A stretch of DNA of 6,090 bases from Bacillota bacterium (GTDB lineage: Bacteria; Bacillota; Clostridia; Peptostreptococcales; Anaerovoracaceae): NCBI GenBank assembly GCA_029266295.1, contig JAQSXD010000236.1, positions 1 to 6,090 of the forward strand, written 5' to 3'. This document shows positions 1-6,090 of this stretch, in pieces. Within the stretch, counting starts at the first letter, position 1. Each line of letters opens with the position of its first letter. A program made the position numbers and the translations under genes. The notes below the pieces were generated by a model. It ran no database searches and was not told the DNA's origin. It worked only from the letters and a program-made list of their open reading frames with translations.

Positions 1-54
1 CTTGCGCTAGCATTACGAGGACTTAGAGGAATTTAATACGTTATTTTAACAATG

Positions 55-79
55 GGGAAACTCTAGCTTAATTTTTCCC
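55..79. repeat. Inverted repeat upstream of the promoter
   Basis: GGGAAA at 55-60 pairs with TTTCCC at 74-79 across a 13-base loop. No clear T-run follows on the plus strand, so it is a poor intrinsic terminator for an upstream gene. It may be a weak terminator remnant, a regulator site or chance. Nothing else convincing is seen in bases 1-110; the frame that reads from base 1 closes at a TAA at 34-36 and is too short to call. Confidence 0.25.
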
Positions 80-110
80 GTCCTAACTTGACGCGGTCCT
101 GCTCTGGCTT

Positions 111-123
111 AAAGGTTGCCTTT
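111..123. repeat. Short inverted repeat across the -35 element
   Basis: AAAGG at 111-115 and CCTTT at 119-123 form a perfect 5-base inverted repeat around TTG, which is the first half of the proposed -35 hexamer. A regulator binding here would block the promoter, so it could be an operator half-site pair. It is short enough to occur by chance. Confidence 0.25.
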
Positions 124-144
124 GCCCCTTTTTCGATATATAAT
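116..144 (+). promoter_or_regulatory. Sigma-A type promoter for the sugar transferase operon
   Basis: A perfect -10 hexamer TATAAT lies at 139-144. A -35-like hexamer TTGCCT (four of six matches to TTGACA) lies at 116-121, with an ideal 17-base spacer. Transcription would begin near base 151, giving a 5' leader of roughly 75 bases before the ATG at 228. The site faces the plus-strand operon. The call rests on consensus matching alone; start-site mapping would settle it. Confidence 0.6.
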
Positions 145-227
145 AAATATTACATAGGCAAAAATGGACAACTTACTGACAGCTTGGAATTTTACAACAA
201 AATTATGAAGAAAAGTGGGATCTGATT

Positions 228-1625
228 ATGATTCGTGAAAACCAGAGAATATTAAATACAAGCCAAATTCTAATCGACGTTATAATTTTTTTGTTTTCTA
301 TGTCGGATGCGTATTTTTTGCGTTTTCTCTTTTATGATGGGCCACGAATACAAATTGATTTCTATTTCAAAATCTCAATCTTAGCCATCCCGATCTATCT
401 TTTGATCTATAACTACTTTCAGCTGTATGAATCCTACCGCACAAAAAGACTCATACTCGAAATCAGCCGGATTATTAAGTCCAATATACTAGGAATCATT
501 CTTATTGTCGTTTTGTCCTTCCTCTTTAAAGAGGTTAATGTTTCGCGGCTAGTGATATTGATCTTCGGCGTGATCAATACGCTGCTGCTAGTCCTGAGCC
601 GGGTTCTCATCCGTAAAATACTTCGGGCAATGCGTGCGAAAGGGTATAATATAAAACGCATGCTGATCATCGGGTATAACGACCTGGCAATCCAATTTGT
701 AAAGAAGATCACTTCCAATAAAAATCTTGGCTATGAAGTAATAGGTTTTCTCAGCGACAAAACTGTCGAAGAGCGGGCCTCTGTCAAATTGCCTGCCACA
801 GGATTCTTAGGGCCTTTTCGTGATCTTGAAAAGGTTATGGGTGAGAAATCTGTGGATGAGGCAGTTGTCGCGCTGGAATATGACCAGTATTCCTTACTGC
901 CGGACATTATCGAGGTTTGCGAAAAAGCCGGTACCAAGGTCAGCGTCATCCCGTTCTATACGAAATATCTTCCCGCCAGGCCGTACATTGATGAGGTGGA
1001 AGGTTTGCCAGTTATCAATATCAGAAAAATCCCGCTGGACAACCTGCTCAACAATTGGCTCAAGCGAATTTTTGATTTTTTTGCCGCTTTGTTTCTTATC
1101 ATTTTAATATCGCCCCTGCTGCTTGTTACAGCCCTCATTGTTAAGCTTACCTCACCGGGTCCGATTTTCTACAAGCAGGAGCGGGTAGGTTTGAATAAGA
1201 AAAACTTTATGATGTATAAATTCCGTTCCATGAAAGTTGCTACCGACGGCTCGGACAAGACAGCGTGGACCACGAAGGATGATCCCAGAAAGACGAAATT
1301 TGGATCATTTATAAGAAAATACAACCTTGATGAGCTGCCTCAGCTGTTTAACGTGCTGGGAGGGAGCATGAGCCTTGTAGGACCACGCCCCGAAATTCCC
1401 TATCACGTCTATAACTTTAAAGAGGAAATTCCCCTTTATATGGTGAAGCATCAGGTTCGTCCGGGTATCACCGGCTGGGCTCAGGTCAACGGCTTTCGGG
1501 GAGATACCTCCATCAAAGGGCGGATCGAGCATGACATTTATTACATTGAAAATTGGAGCTTGATGTTTGATGTCAAGATTCTGCTGATGACCGTATTTAA
1601 AGGCTGGGTGAATCAGAGTGAGTAA
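228..1625 (+). CDS. Undecaprenyl-phosphate sugar-1-phosphate transferase (WcaJ-like initiating transferase)
   Basis: This membrane enzyme should transfer a hexose-1-phosphate (often glucose or galactose) from a nucleotide sugar to undecaprenyl phosphate at the inner face of the membrane, the first step of exopolysaccharide or capsule assembly. Its 465 residues match the long polyisoprenyl-phosphate hexose-1-phosphate transferase architecture. Four hydrophobic segments lie near residues 13-35, 48-65, 86-100 and 107-128. A Rossmann-like CoA-binding-type domain covers about 143-265, with LIIGYND near 146. The catalytic bacterial sugar transferase domain runs from about 278, with a membrane or re-entrant helix at 281-305, then PGPIFYKQERVG, YKFRSM, the catalytic DE pair at 368-369 in LDELPQLFN, SLVGPRPE and RPGITGWAQVNG. 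The ATG at 228 has a weak GTGGGA upstream (215-220). It overlaps the next gene by 8 bases, so the two are probably co-translated. The family is clear; the sugar donor cannot be read from sequence. Confidence 0.93.
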   Translation: MIRENQRILNTSQILIDVIIFLFSMSDAYFLRFLFYDGPRIQIDFYFKISILAIPIYLLIYNYFQLYESYRTKRLILEISRIIKSNILGIILIVVLSFLFKEVNVSRLVILIFGVINTLLLVLSRVLIRKILRAMRAKGYNIKRMLIIGYNDLAIQFVKKITSNKNLGYEVIGFLSDKTVEERASVKLPATGFLGPFRDLEKVMGEKSVDEAVVALEYDQYSLLPDIIEVCEKAGTKVSVIPFYTKYLPARPYIDEVEGLPVINIRKIPLDNLLNNWLKRIFDFFAALFLIILISPLLLVTALIVKLTSPGPIFYKQERVGLNKKNFMMYKFRSMKVATDGSDKTAWTTKDDPRKTKFGSFIRKYNLDELPQLFNVLGGSMSLVGPRPEIPYHVYNFKEEIPLYMVKHQVRPGITGWAQVNGFRGDTSIKGRIEHDIYYIENWSLMFDVKILLMTVFKGWVNQSE

Positions 1626-2952
1626 TGAAATAAACAATTTTGATAGATCCTCTACAAAGCAAGGGTTGGAAAGCAACCTCGATCGCACAGCAAGGCAGGG
1701 TTCGCAAACCTCGTGCCAAACTCAAGGAAAGAAAATACTCTTCACTGCATCCACAATGTCTCACATCGAAAACTTTCATCGACCCTATATAAATGCCTTT
1801 GAAGAGATGGGCTGGAGGGTAGATGCAGTTGCACTGCCGGTCAGCAAGAGCTTCTTTAGTCTAAAAAATATCAGCGCGATCAACTACACGCGGAAACTGC
1901 TCAAAGAAGGCGGTTATGACGTAATCAGTTCTCATGCTACCCTCGCAGGAATCGTGACCCGGCTGGGTGTTATACTGGCAGGCAAATCCAAGCTGTCCAA
2001 GAAAAGCAGTAATCCCAAGCACGGACTAAAGGTCTTCCATACTGCCCATGGTTATCTTTTTCATGATAACAAGAGCCTGAAAAAGTGGGCTTATCTTCTG
2101 CCGGAGATGATCTGCGGCAAAGTTACAGACGTCCTGATGGTGATGAACCACGAGGATCTGGATATTGCAAGAAAATATAAGCTGTGCAAAGATACCGAGA
2201 ACATCCACTATATCAATGGGATGGGGATCGACCTGTCGCGGTTTCAAACCGCTGACGGCAAGCCGCTGCAATGCACAAAAGAGCAAAAGGAGTCCTTCGG
2301 CATCACTGATGAAGACTTTGTATTTGTCTATGCTGCGGAATTTTCCAAGAGGAAGAACCACGAGCTGCTGCTGCGTGGCTTTGCCGATGCGGTAAAGCAA
2401 TTAGAGCGGACTTCAGATCAACCACCAAGGGGAAATGCTGAGAGAGGGGTCGAGGCGTTTGGCGAATCAACCAGCCAAGTCACCGGTTTTCATCAAAAGG
2501 AGCAGCCAAGCAGGAAGAAAAACCTGAAGCTTGTACTCGCAGGAGACGGTGCTCTGTTTGAGGAAATGAAAACTCTGGCAGCGAATCTTGGGATCCGTGA
2601 CAGAGTTGTGTTTTTAGGTTATATTAAAAATGTCCATGAACTTTACCCCTGCTGCGACGCAGCTGTTTCAACCAGCAAAATCGAAGGTCTTCCCTTTAAT
2701 ATCATGGAGGCAATGGCTTGCGGGCTGCCCGTTGTGGCCAGTGATATTAAAGGACATCGGGAATTGGTGGAGCATGGGGTAAATGGGTTGTTGTTCGGAA
2801 GTGGAGATAAGGAACAACTTAAAGCAGAACTTCTGAAAGCCTACTATAATTATTTTTCATATCATAATTTCTGCGATCATACAATTCAAAAAATCACTTT
2901 CTTTTCATTATGCAGAGTCAAAGATAGTAATTTAAAGTTCGATTTGTATTGA
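1618..2952 (+). CDS. GT-B glycosyltransferase (GT4-like) with repeat-encoded insertions and a replaced C-terminus
   Basis: A cytoplasmic retaining glycosyltransferase likely to add a sugar to the lipid-linked glycan begun by the upstream enzyme. Family features begin only at residue 38 (KKILFTASTMSHIENFHRPY). Then come HTAHGYLFH (141-149), NGMGIDLSRF (200-209), the phosphate-binding EFSKRKN (241-247), VLAGDG (306-311) and the EX7E motif with E356 and E364 in EGLPFNIMEAMACGLPVVAS. Three oddities stand out. Residues 1-37 are an extension encoded by an imperfect tandem repeat. Residues of about 263-300 are a hydrophilic insert between two normally close blocks. After about residue 408 the expected last helices of the domain are replaced by 36 aromatic-rich residues read from AT-rich DNA. 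The GTG start overlaps the upstream gene by 8 bases; no better in-frame start precedes KKILF. Activity is uncertain because the C-terminal helix normally packs on the N-terminal domain. The gene may be a degrading remnant. Confidence 0.82.
   Translation: MSNEINNFDRSSTKQGLESNLDRTARQGSQTSCQTQGKKILFTASTMSHIENFHRPYINAFEEMGWRVDAVALPVSKSFFSLKNISAINYTRKLLKEGGYDVISSHATLAGIVTRLGVILAGKSKLSKKSSNPKHGLKVFHTAHGYLFHDNKSLKKWAYLLPEMICGKVTDVLMVMNHEDLDIARKYKLCKDTENIHYINGMGIDLSRFQTADGKPLQCTKEQKESFGITDEDFVFVYAAEFSKRKNHELLLRGFADAVKQLERTSDQPPRGNAERGVEAFGESTSQVTGFHQKEQPSRKKNLKLVLAGDGALFEEMKTLAANLGIRDRVVFLGYIKNVHELYPCCDAAVSTSKIEGLPFNIMEAMACGLPVVASDIKGHRELVEHGVNGLLFGSGDKEQLKAELLKAYYNYFSYHNFCDHTIQKITFFSLCRVKDSNLKFDLY
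1663..1729. repeat. Imperfect tandem repeat with small palindromes inside the glycosyltransferase gene
   Basis: Two units lie head to tail, 1663-1697 and 1698-1729. Each begins with GGGTT, passes through a short hairpin and then AACCTCG, and ends with CAAGG plus two bases. The hairpins are GGTTG/CAACC (1664-1668 with 1674-1678) and GGTT/AACC (1699-1702 with 1707-1710), each with a flanking G-T pair. The unit lengths differ by 3 bases, so the frame stays open. The repeat encodes most of the non-family N-terminal extension. The similarity was aligned by eye. Confidence 0.5.
2404..2517. repeat. In-frame insert in the glycosyltransferase gene, with an inverted relative of the 5' repeat
   Basis: This stretch encodes residues of about 263-300, a polar segment (including NAERGVEAFGESTSQ) with no place in the GT-B fold, between a normal helix (ELLLRGFADAVKQL) and a normal strand (LKLVLAGDG). 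It contains the inverted repeat TTGGC/GCCAA (2459-2463 with 2474-2478). Read on the minus strand, 2472-2449 has GGTT, TCGC, AAAC and CTCG in the same order as the second unit at 1698-1713, with small gaps. The edges are approximate and the relationship is inferred from a hand alignment. Confidence 0.4.
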
Positions 2953-2958
2953 CAGCCT

Positions 2959-4008
2959 TTAACGATACATTTTTTCATAATAATGCATATAATCACCGGA
3001 AGTTACCCTTTCCATCCATTCGGTATTGGTTAAATACCAATCTATGGTTTTAATTATTCCCTCATCAAAGGTTAGCCGCGGTACCCATCCTAATTCGGAG
3101 GTAATCTTTGTATTGTCGATTGCATATCTCCGATCGTGCCCTGGACGATCCTTCACATATGTAATAAGGGAATCATCCTTTCCCATACGCGCAAGAATCA
3201 AACGAACAATCTCAATATTGGCTTTTTCATTATTTCCCCCGATGTTATAAACCTCACCGTTTTTTCCTTTTTGTAGCACTGTATCAATGGCGCTGCAGTG
3301 ATCTTCAACATATAGCCAATCACGAATTTGCAATCCATCGCCATAAACTGGCAAGGGTTTATTTTGAGTACTGTTGTGAATCATTAACGGGATCAGTTTT
3401 TCAGGGAACTGGTACGGTCCGTAGTTGTTTGAACAGCGCGTGATGTTTACTGGCATACCAAAAGTCTCATGATATGCTCTCACAATTAGATCTGCTGAAG
3501 CTTTCGAAGCGGAATAAGGGCTGTTGGGGGCAATCGGAGTCTTCTCAGTAAACATTCCTGTATTCCCTAACGCACCATAAACTTCATCGGTTGAAACTTG
3601 AAGAAATTTTACATCTTTAAGATATTCCCTGCAGTATTTATTATCAGGTTCGATGCTCCAATTGTGCTTTGCAATGTCAAGCAACGTCTGAGTACCAATA
3701 ATGTTAGTCTTTAAAAACAGTTCCGGCTCGGTAATGCTCCGATCAACATGGCTCTCAGCGGCAAAATTCACCACGGTATTAAAGTGGTACTCCTTGAAAA
3801 GCCTTTCTATCAACACACGATCGCAGATGTCCCCTTTTACAAAGGTATATCGGGGATCTTGCACTACCGTATCAAGATTTTCAGGATTTCCTGCATAAGT
3901 TAACACATCCAGATTTACAATCTGAATGGATTCGTATTCTTTTAATATATAATGGATAAAATTCGATCCTATAAAACCAGCACCACCAGTAATTAGAATG
4001 TTTTTCAC
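2959..4008 (-). CDS. rmlB: dTDP-glucose 4,6-dehydratase RmlB
   Basis: This cytosolic enzyme converts dTDP-glucose to dTDP-4-keto-6-deoxyglucose with bound NAD+, the second step toward dTDP-rhamnose and other deoxysugars. It is an extended short-chain dehydrogenase of 349 residues, the usual full length. It shows the nucleotide-binding GGAGFIG (8-14), FAAESHVDRS (82-91), the family catalytic triplet T140-D141-E142 in STDEVYG, the Y165xxxK169 pair in YSASK, RCSNNYGPYQFPEKLIP (191-207) and RPGHDRRYAID (288-298). The start is GTG, because the frame is closed by TAG at 4024-4026 and no ATG intervenes; GGTG at 4014-4017 gives a 5-base-spaced ribosome site. It lies 45 bases after rmlA, as in an operon, and ends 6 bases from the convergent glycosyltransferase stop. 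All key residues are present, so it should be active. Confidence 0.97.
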   Translation of the reverse strand: MKNILITGGAGFIGSNFIHYILKEYESIQIVNLDVLTYAGNPENLDTVVQDPRYTFVKGDICDRVLIERLFKEYHFNTVVNFAAESHVDRSITEPELFLKTNIIGTQTLLDIAKHNWSIEPDNKYCREYLKDVKFLQVSTDEVYGALGNTGMFTEKTPIAPNSPYSASKASADLIVRAYHETFGMPVNITRCSNNYGPYQFPEKLIPLMIHNSTQNKPLPVYGDGLQIRDWLYVEDHCSAIDTVLQKGKNGEVYNIGGNNEKANIEIVRLILARMGKDDSLITYVKDRPGHDRRYAIDNTKITSELGWVPRLTFDEGIIKTIDWYLTNTEWMERVTSGDYMHYYEKMYR

Positions 4009-4053
4009 TTCTCCACCAACTTTCTATCTTCCACTTAATCCATTATTAAGCGC

Positions 4054-4923
4054 TTAGCGATCCTCTGCTGTTCGCAAGAGATATTTTCCATATTCTGTTT
4101 TCATCATTGGTTCTGCTAAACCAATGAGCTGTTCTTTTGTTATATAGCCCCTACGGAAAGCAATTTCTTCAATACATGCAATATATAGCCCTTGACGTCG
4201 CTGAATAATGGATACAAAATCCGCAGCCTCCAGCAGTCCGTCATGTGTTCCGGTATCAAGCCAAGCCATTCCTCGCCCAAGCAGTTCCACCTTTAATGTC
4301 CCTCGGTGCAAATATTCGTTATTCACGGCAGTGATTTCCTTTTCCCCTCGCGCAGATGGCTTGATCTGCTTTGATATCTCAACCACATCGTTATCATAAA
4401 AATAAAGTCCCGGCACCGCATAATGAGACTTAGGCTCCTTCGGTTTTTCTTCTAAAGAAAGAACCCTGCCTTGTGAGTCGAACTCCACAATTCCGAATTC
4501 ACTAGGATTCTGAACAGGATATCCAAAGATTGTTGCACCTTTTTCGTTTTCTATTGCTTTTTGCAATATCTCAGTAAACCCTCTGGCATAGAAAATATTA
4601 TCTCCCAGAACCAGCGCCACACGATCATTTCCAATAAACGCTTCCCCAATCAGGAAAGCCTCTGCAATTCCATTGGGCTGCTCCTGCACCGCATAAGAAA
4701 GTTTGATTCCCAGCTGACTTCCATCTCCAAGCAGTTCCTTAAAACATGGAATATCTCGTGGTGTAGAAATAATTAGAATCTCTTGAATATCAGCCAGCAT
4801 AAGGGTGGAAAGCGGATAATAGATCATCGGCTTATCATAGATTGCTAATAGTTGTTTTGAAACAGCTCGGGTAATCGGATAAAGCCGTGTTCCTGAGCCT
4901 CCCGCAAGAATAATGCCTTTCAT
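4054..4923 (-). CDS. rmlA: Glucose-1-phosphate thymidylyltransferase RmlA
   Basis: This cytosolic nucleotidyltransferase joins dTTP and glucose-1-phosphate to give dTDP-glucose and pyrophosphate, the first step of the pathway continued by RmlB. At 289 residues it is the standard short RmlA length. Visible motifs are the nucleotide-binding signature GIILAGGSGTRLYP (3-16), KPMIYYPLSTLM (31-42), the metal-site region LGDNIFYA (106-113), EEKPKEPKSHYAVPGLYFYD (158-177) and WLDTGTHDGLLEA (221-233). The family is known for feedback inhibition by the pathway end product; that is not readable here. The ATG at 4923 has a strong AAGGAG 6 bases upstream. That site overlaps the stop codon of the preceding gene, with 10 bases between the reading frames, so translation is probably coupled. 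rmlB follows after 45 bases. Confidence 0.97.
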   Translation of the reverse strand: MKGIILAGGSGTRLYPITRAVSKQLLAIYDKPMIYYPLSTLMLADIQEILIISTPRDIPCFKELLGDGSQLGIKLSYAVQEQPNGIAEAFLIGEAFIGNDRVALVLGDNIFYARGFTEILQKAIENEKGATIFGYPVQNPSEFGIVEFDSQGRVLSLEEKPKEPKSHYAVPGLYFYDNDVVEISKQIKPSARGEKEITAVNNEYLHRGTLKVELLGRGMAWLDTGTHDGLLEAADFVSIIQRRQGLYIACIEEIAFRRGYITKEQLIGLAEPMMKTEYGKYLLRTAEDR

Positions 4924-4929
4924 TTTTTT

Positions 4930-4935
4930 CTCCTT
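4930..4935 (-). promoter_or_regulatory. Ribosome binding site of rmlA, fused to the upstream stop codon
   Basis: On the minus strand AAGGAG occupies 4935-4930, 6 bases before the rmlA ATG. The TAA stop of the epimerase-like gene is 4936-4934, so its last two bases are the first two of the Shine-Dalgarno. Ribosomes ending the first gene sit on the start site of the second, which favours coupled expression. Confidence 0.8.
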
Positions 4936-5992
4936 ATTCCGTTTTGCATTCTCTCAAAATCGATACTGTTTTTTCAATTGCTTTATCACAAGTTGGCTTC
5001 CATCCGTTTATCACTAATCGATTTGGGTTAAGAACAGCCCTGCTCACAGTTGAATAGCCTCTCGCCTCAACATCACTCGGATTTTCGAAAACCACCTTAC
5101 AACCTCCTGCATTAGCTGCTCTTTGTGCAAAATCTCTTATTGACATTTGGTATTGACGATCTGCAATATTGTATGCTTTACCGCACTCTCCCCCAATCAG
5201 AGTCTGCAGAATCGCTTTTGTTGCATCAACCACATAACAGTGTGACCGTTCTGTTGTTCCTGCACTTTTCAAAACGATATCTTTTCCGTCAACTGCATTC
5301 CAAAGGAACTCCGATACCGCACGACTGTCTTTTCGGGTCATAGTTGGACCAAAGATGTGGCACGGACGTACAATAACTGCATCTGCATTATATTGACTGA
5401 TATAACTTTGGCACAATACTTCTGCTGCACGTTTTCCGGTTGGATAACACGCCCTGGGACTGGAATGATCAATCGGTCCCGAATATTCTTCGGTAAAGTC
5501 ATCCAGATTAGCAGTCGGCTGTCCGTACATTTCTCCAGAAGATACAAAAAGAAATCGTTTTATCCCTGCCTTAAACCCATAATTTAATAGGTTTGACGTG
5601 CCGACCACGTTGGACAACAATGTGTCAACGGGGTACAGCGAAAAGCTTGCGGGATCTGCGTTGCTCGCACAGTGGATAATATAATCCACCGAGGGAGGAA
5701 GAGTGATCAAGCTACCACTAAGGTCTTGGGCTAAAAATGAAAAAGATTCATTTTGCCAACAATATCCGAATCGTTGTTTTGCAGTATCAATATTTCTACT
5801 CAAAGCAATAATGTGATTCTGATTGTTCAGGCGTTTATTCAGCAGCATCAGGCTGTCGATCAGACAGCTCCCTAACATGCCACTTGCCCCTGTAATCATA
5901 ATAGTTTTTCCCTTTAGTGCTTTTTCAATATTGATTTGCACACACAATTCATCTAGTGATTCCAAATAAGCTCTGCTCTTTTGTAAATCCAA
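4934..5992 (-). CDS. NAD-dependent epimerase/dehydratase (extended SDR, UDP-glucuronate decarboxylase-like)
   Basis: A cytosolic nucleotide-sugar-modifying enzyme of the extended short-chain dehydrogenase family, 352 residues. After about 29 leading residues comes the Rossmann motif TGASGMLG (34-41), then HCASNADPASF (108-118), SSGEMYG (151-157) and the catalytic pair Y183xxxK187 in YPTGK. RPCHIFGPTMTRKDSRAVSEF (209-229, apart from its last residues) and TERSHCYVVDA (247-257) resemble the matching blocks of UDP-glucuronate decarboxylases. The dehydratase Glu is kept (E154) but the RmlB-type Asp is Gly (153), so it is not a second RmlB. Decarboxylase, epimerase or dehydratase activity remain possible. 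The start is TTG at 5992: TAG at 6019-6017 closes the frame, there is no in-frame ATG near, and AAGGGGG lies 9 bases upstream. An ATG at 6000 is in another frame. It sits 10 bases before rmlA and is probably in one transcript with it. Confidence 0.88.
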   Translation of the reverse strand: MDLQKSRAYLESLDELCVQINIEKALKGKTIMITGASGMLGSCLIDSLMLLNKRLNNQNHIIALSRNIDTAKQRFGYCWQNESFSFLAQDLSGSLITLPPSVDYIIHCASNADPASFSLYPVDTLLSNVVGTSNLLNYGFKAGIKRFLFVSSGEMYGQPTANLDDFTEEYSGPIDHSSPRACYPTGKRAAEVLCQSYISQYNADAVIVRPCHIFGPTMTRKDSRAVSEFLWNAVDGKDIVLKSAGTTERSHCYVVDATKAILQTLIGGECGKAYNIADRQYQMSIRDFAQRAANAGGCKVVFENPSDVEARGYSTVSRAVLNPNRLVINGWKPTCDKAIEKTVSILRECKTE

Positions 5993-6001
5993 AGAACCAT
6001 A

Positions 6002-6008
6002 CCCCCTT
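6002..6008 (-). promoter_or_regulatory. Ribosome binding site deciding the TTG start
   Basis: Minus-strand AAGGGGG at 6008-6002 stands 9 bases from the TTG at 5992. The only nearby ATG (6000-5998) is 1 base away from this site and out of frame; it would give just a short peptide ending at a TAG near 5953. This supports TTG as the true start. Confidence 0.65.
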
Positions 6009-6016
6009 CGTAAATA

Positions 6017-6090
6017 CTACCGATTATTTCTCGTTTGTCCGTAATACGCCTCTTTACCATGTTTCCTATCAAAATGCTTGCACAGTAATG
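6017..6090 (-). CDS. C-terminal end of an unidentified upstream gene (partial)
   Basis: On the minus strand one frame reads from the window edge to a TAG at 6019-6017. It gives 23 complete codons ending in KHFDRKHGKEAYYGQTRNNR. Its polar, basic make-up looks like an ordinary protein tail. It lies 24 bases before the TTG of the next gene, which fits an operon. I cannot name the family from so few residues. A second frame is also open to the edge and runs into the next gene, so the call is tentative. Confidence 0.4.
   Translation of the reverse strand, partial: LLCKHFDRKHGKEAYYGQTRNNR

Noticed and set aside
1..36. Possible tail of an upstream plus-strand gene ending in TAA at 34-36
   Set aside because: Only eleven codons are visible with low-complexity content; another reading is equally likely and nothing identifies a family.
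88..116. Alternative promoter with TTGACG at 88-93
   Set aside because: The -35 is good but the bases at the matching -10 position (AAAGGT or TAAAGG) are poor; the 116-144 promoter is much better.
164..208. Small ORF of 14 codons in the leader of the plus-strand operon (MDNLLTAWNF start)
   Set aside because: There is no convincing ribosome site and no regulatory codon run or attenuator hairpin after it; it is most likely chance.
1698..1711. GGGTTCGCAAACC resembles a tRNA T-arm
   Set aside because: The stem and loop lengths do not fit a T-arm, no acceptor or anticodon arms are near, and the segment is explained as one unit of a tandem repeat.
2845..2850. TATAAT hexamer near the glycosyltransferase 3' end
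   Set aside because: There is no -35 match at the right distance and no downstream plus-strand gene in the window; AT-rich DNA yields such hexamers by chance.
2841..3000. Bidirectional terminator expected between convergent genes
   Set aside because: I looked for a GC-rich hairpin with a T-run on either strand and found none; only 6 bases separate the stop codons and the flanking DNA is AT-rich without a stem.

Overview
The window is part of a surface-polysaccharide (exopolysaccharide, capsule or O-antigen-like) biosynthesis locus. Moderate G+C, purine-rich Shine-Dalgarno sites, GTG and TTG starts next to ATG, and a sigma-A type promoter suggest a Firmicute, perhaps of the Clostridia. This placement is an inference from style and protein character; no marker gene is present.

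Layout. Bases 1-227 are a leader with a good promoter (116-144) and small inverted repeats. A plus-strand pair follows: a membrane polyprenyl-phosphate sugar-1-phosphate transferase (228-1625), which starts glycan assembly on the lipid carrier, and, overlapping it by 8 bases, a GT-B glycosyltransferase (1618-2952). The minus strand then carries a tight convergent block. In transcription order it is the tail of an unidentified gene (6090-6017), an extended-SDR nucleotide-sugar enzyme (5992-4934), rmlA (4923-4054) and rmlB (4008-2959). The stop codons of the two blocks are only 6 bases apart (2953-2958) and no terminator is visible between them.

How the genes fit together. RmlA makes dTDP-glucose and RmlB converts it to dTDP-4-keto-6-deoxyglucose, the branch point to rhamnose and other deoxysugars. 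The SDR enzyme should make or modify another nucleotide sugar. The plus-strand proteins would load the first sugar onto the lipid carrier and extend it. rmlC and rmlD are not in the window, so the final dTDP-sugar is unknown.

The most unusual object is the glycosyltransferase gene. It has an N-terminal extension encoded by an imperfect tandem repeat with small palindromes, an in-frame insert in the middle that appears to hold an inverted relative of the same repeat, and a C-terminus that loses family character at about base 2842, just before the convergent rml block. It looks like a gene hit by coding-compatible repeat elements and then cut at a cassette junction. I found no strong case for an entirely new system; the repeat-in-gene architecture and the seam are the parts worth checking.
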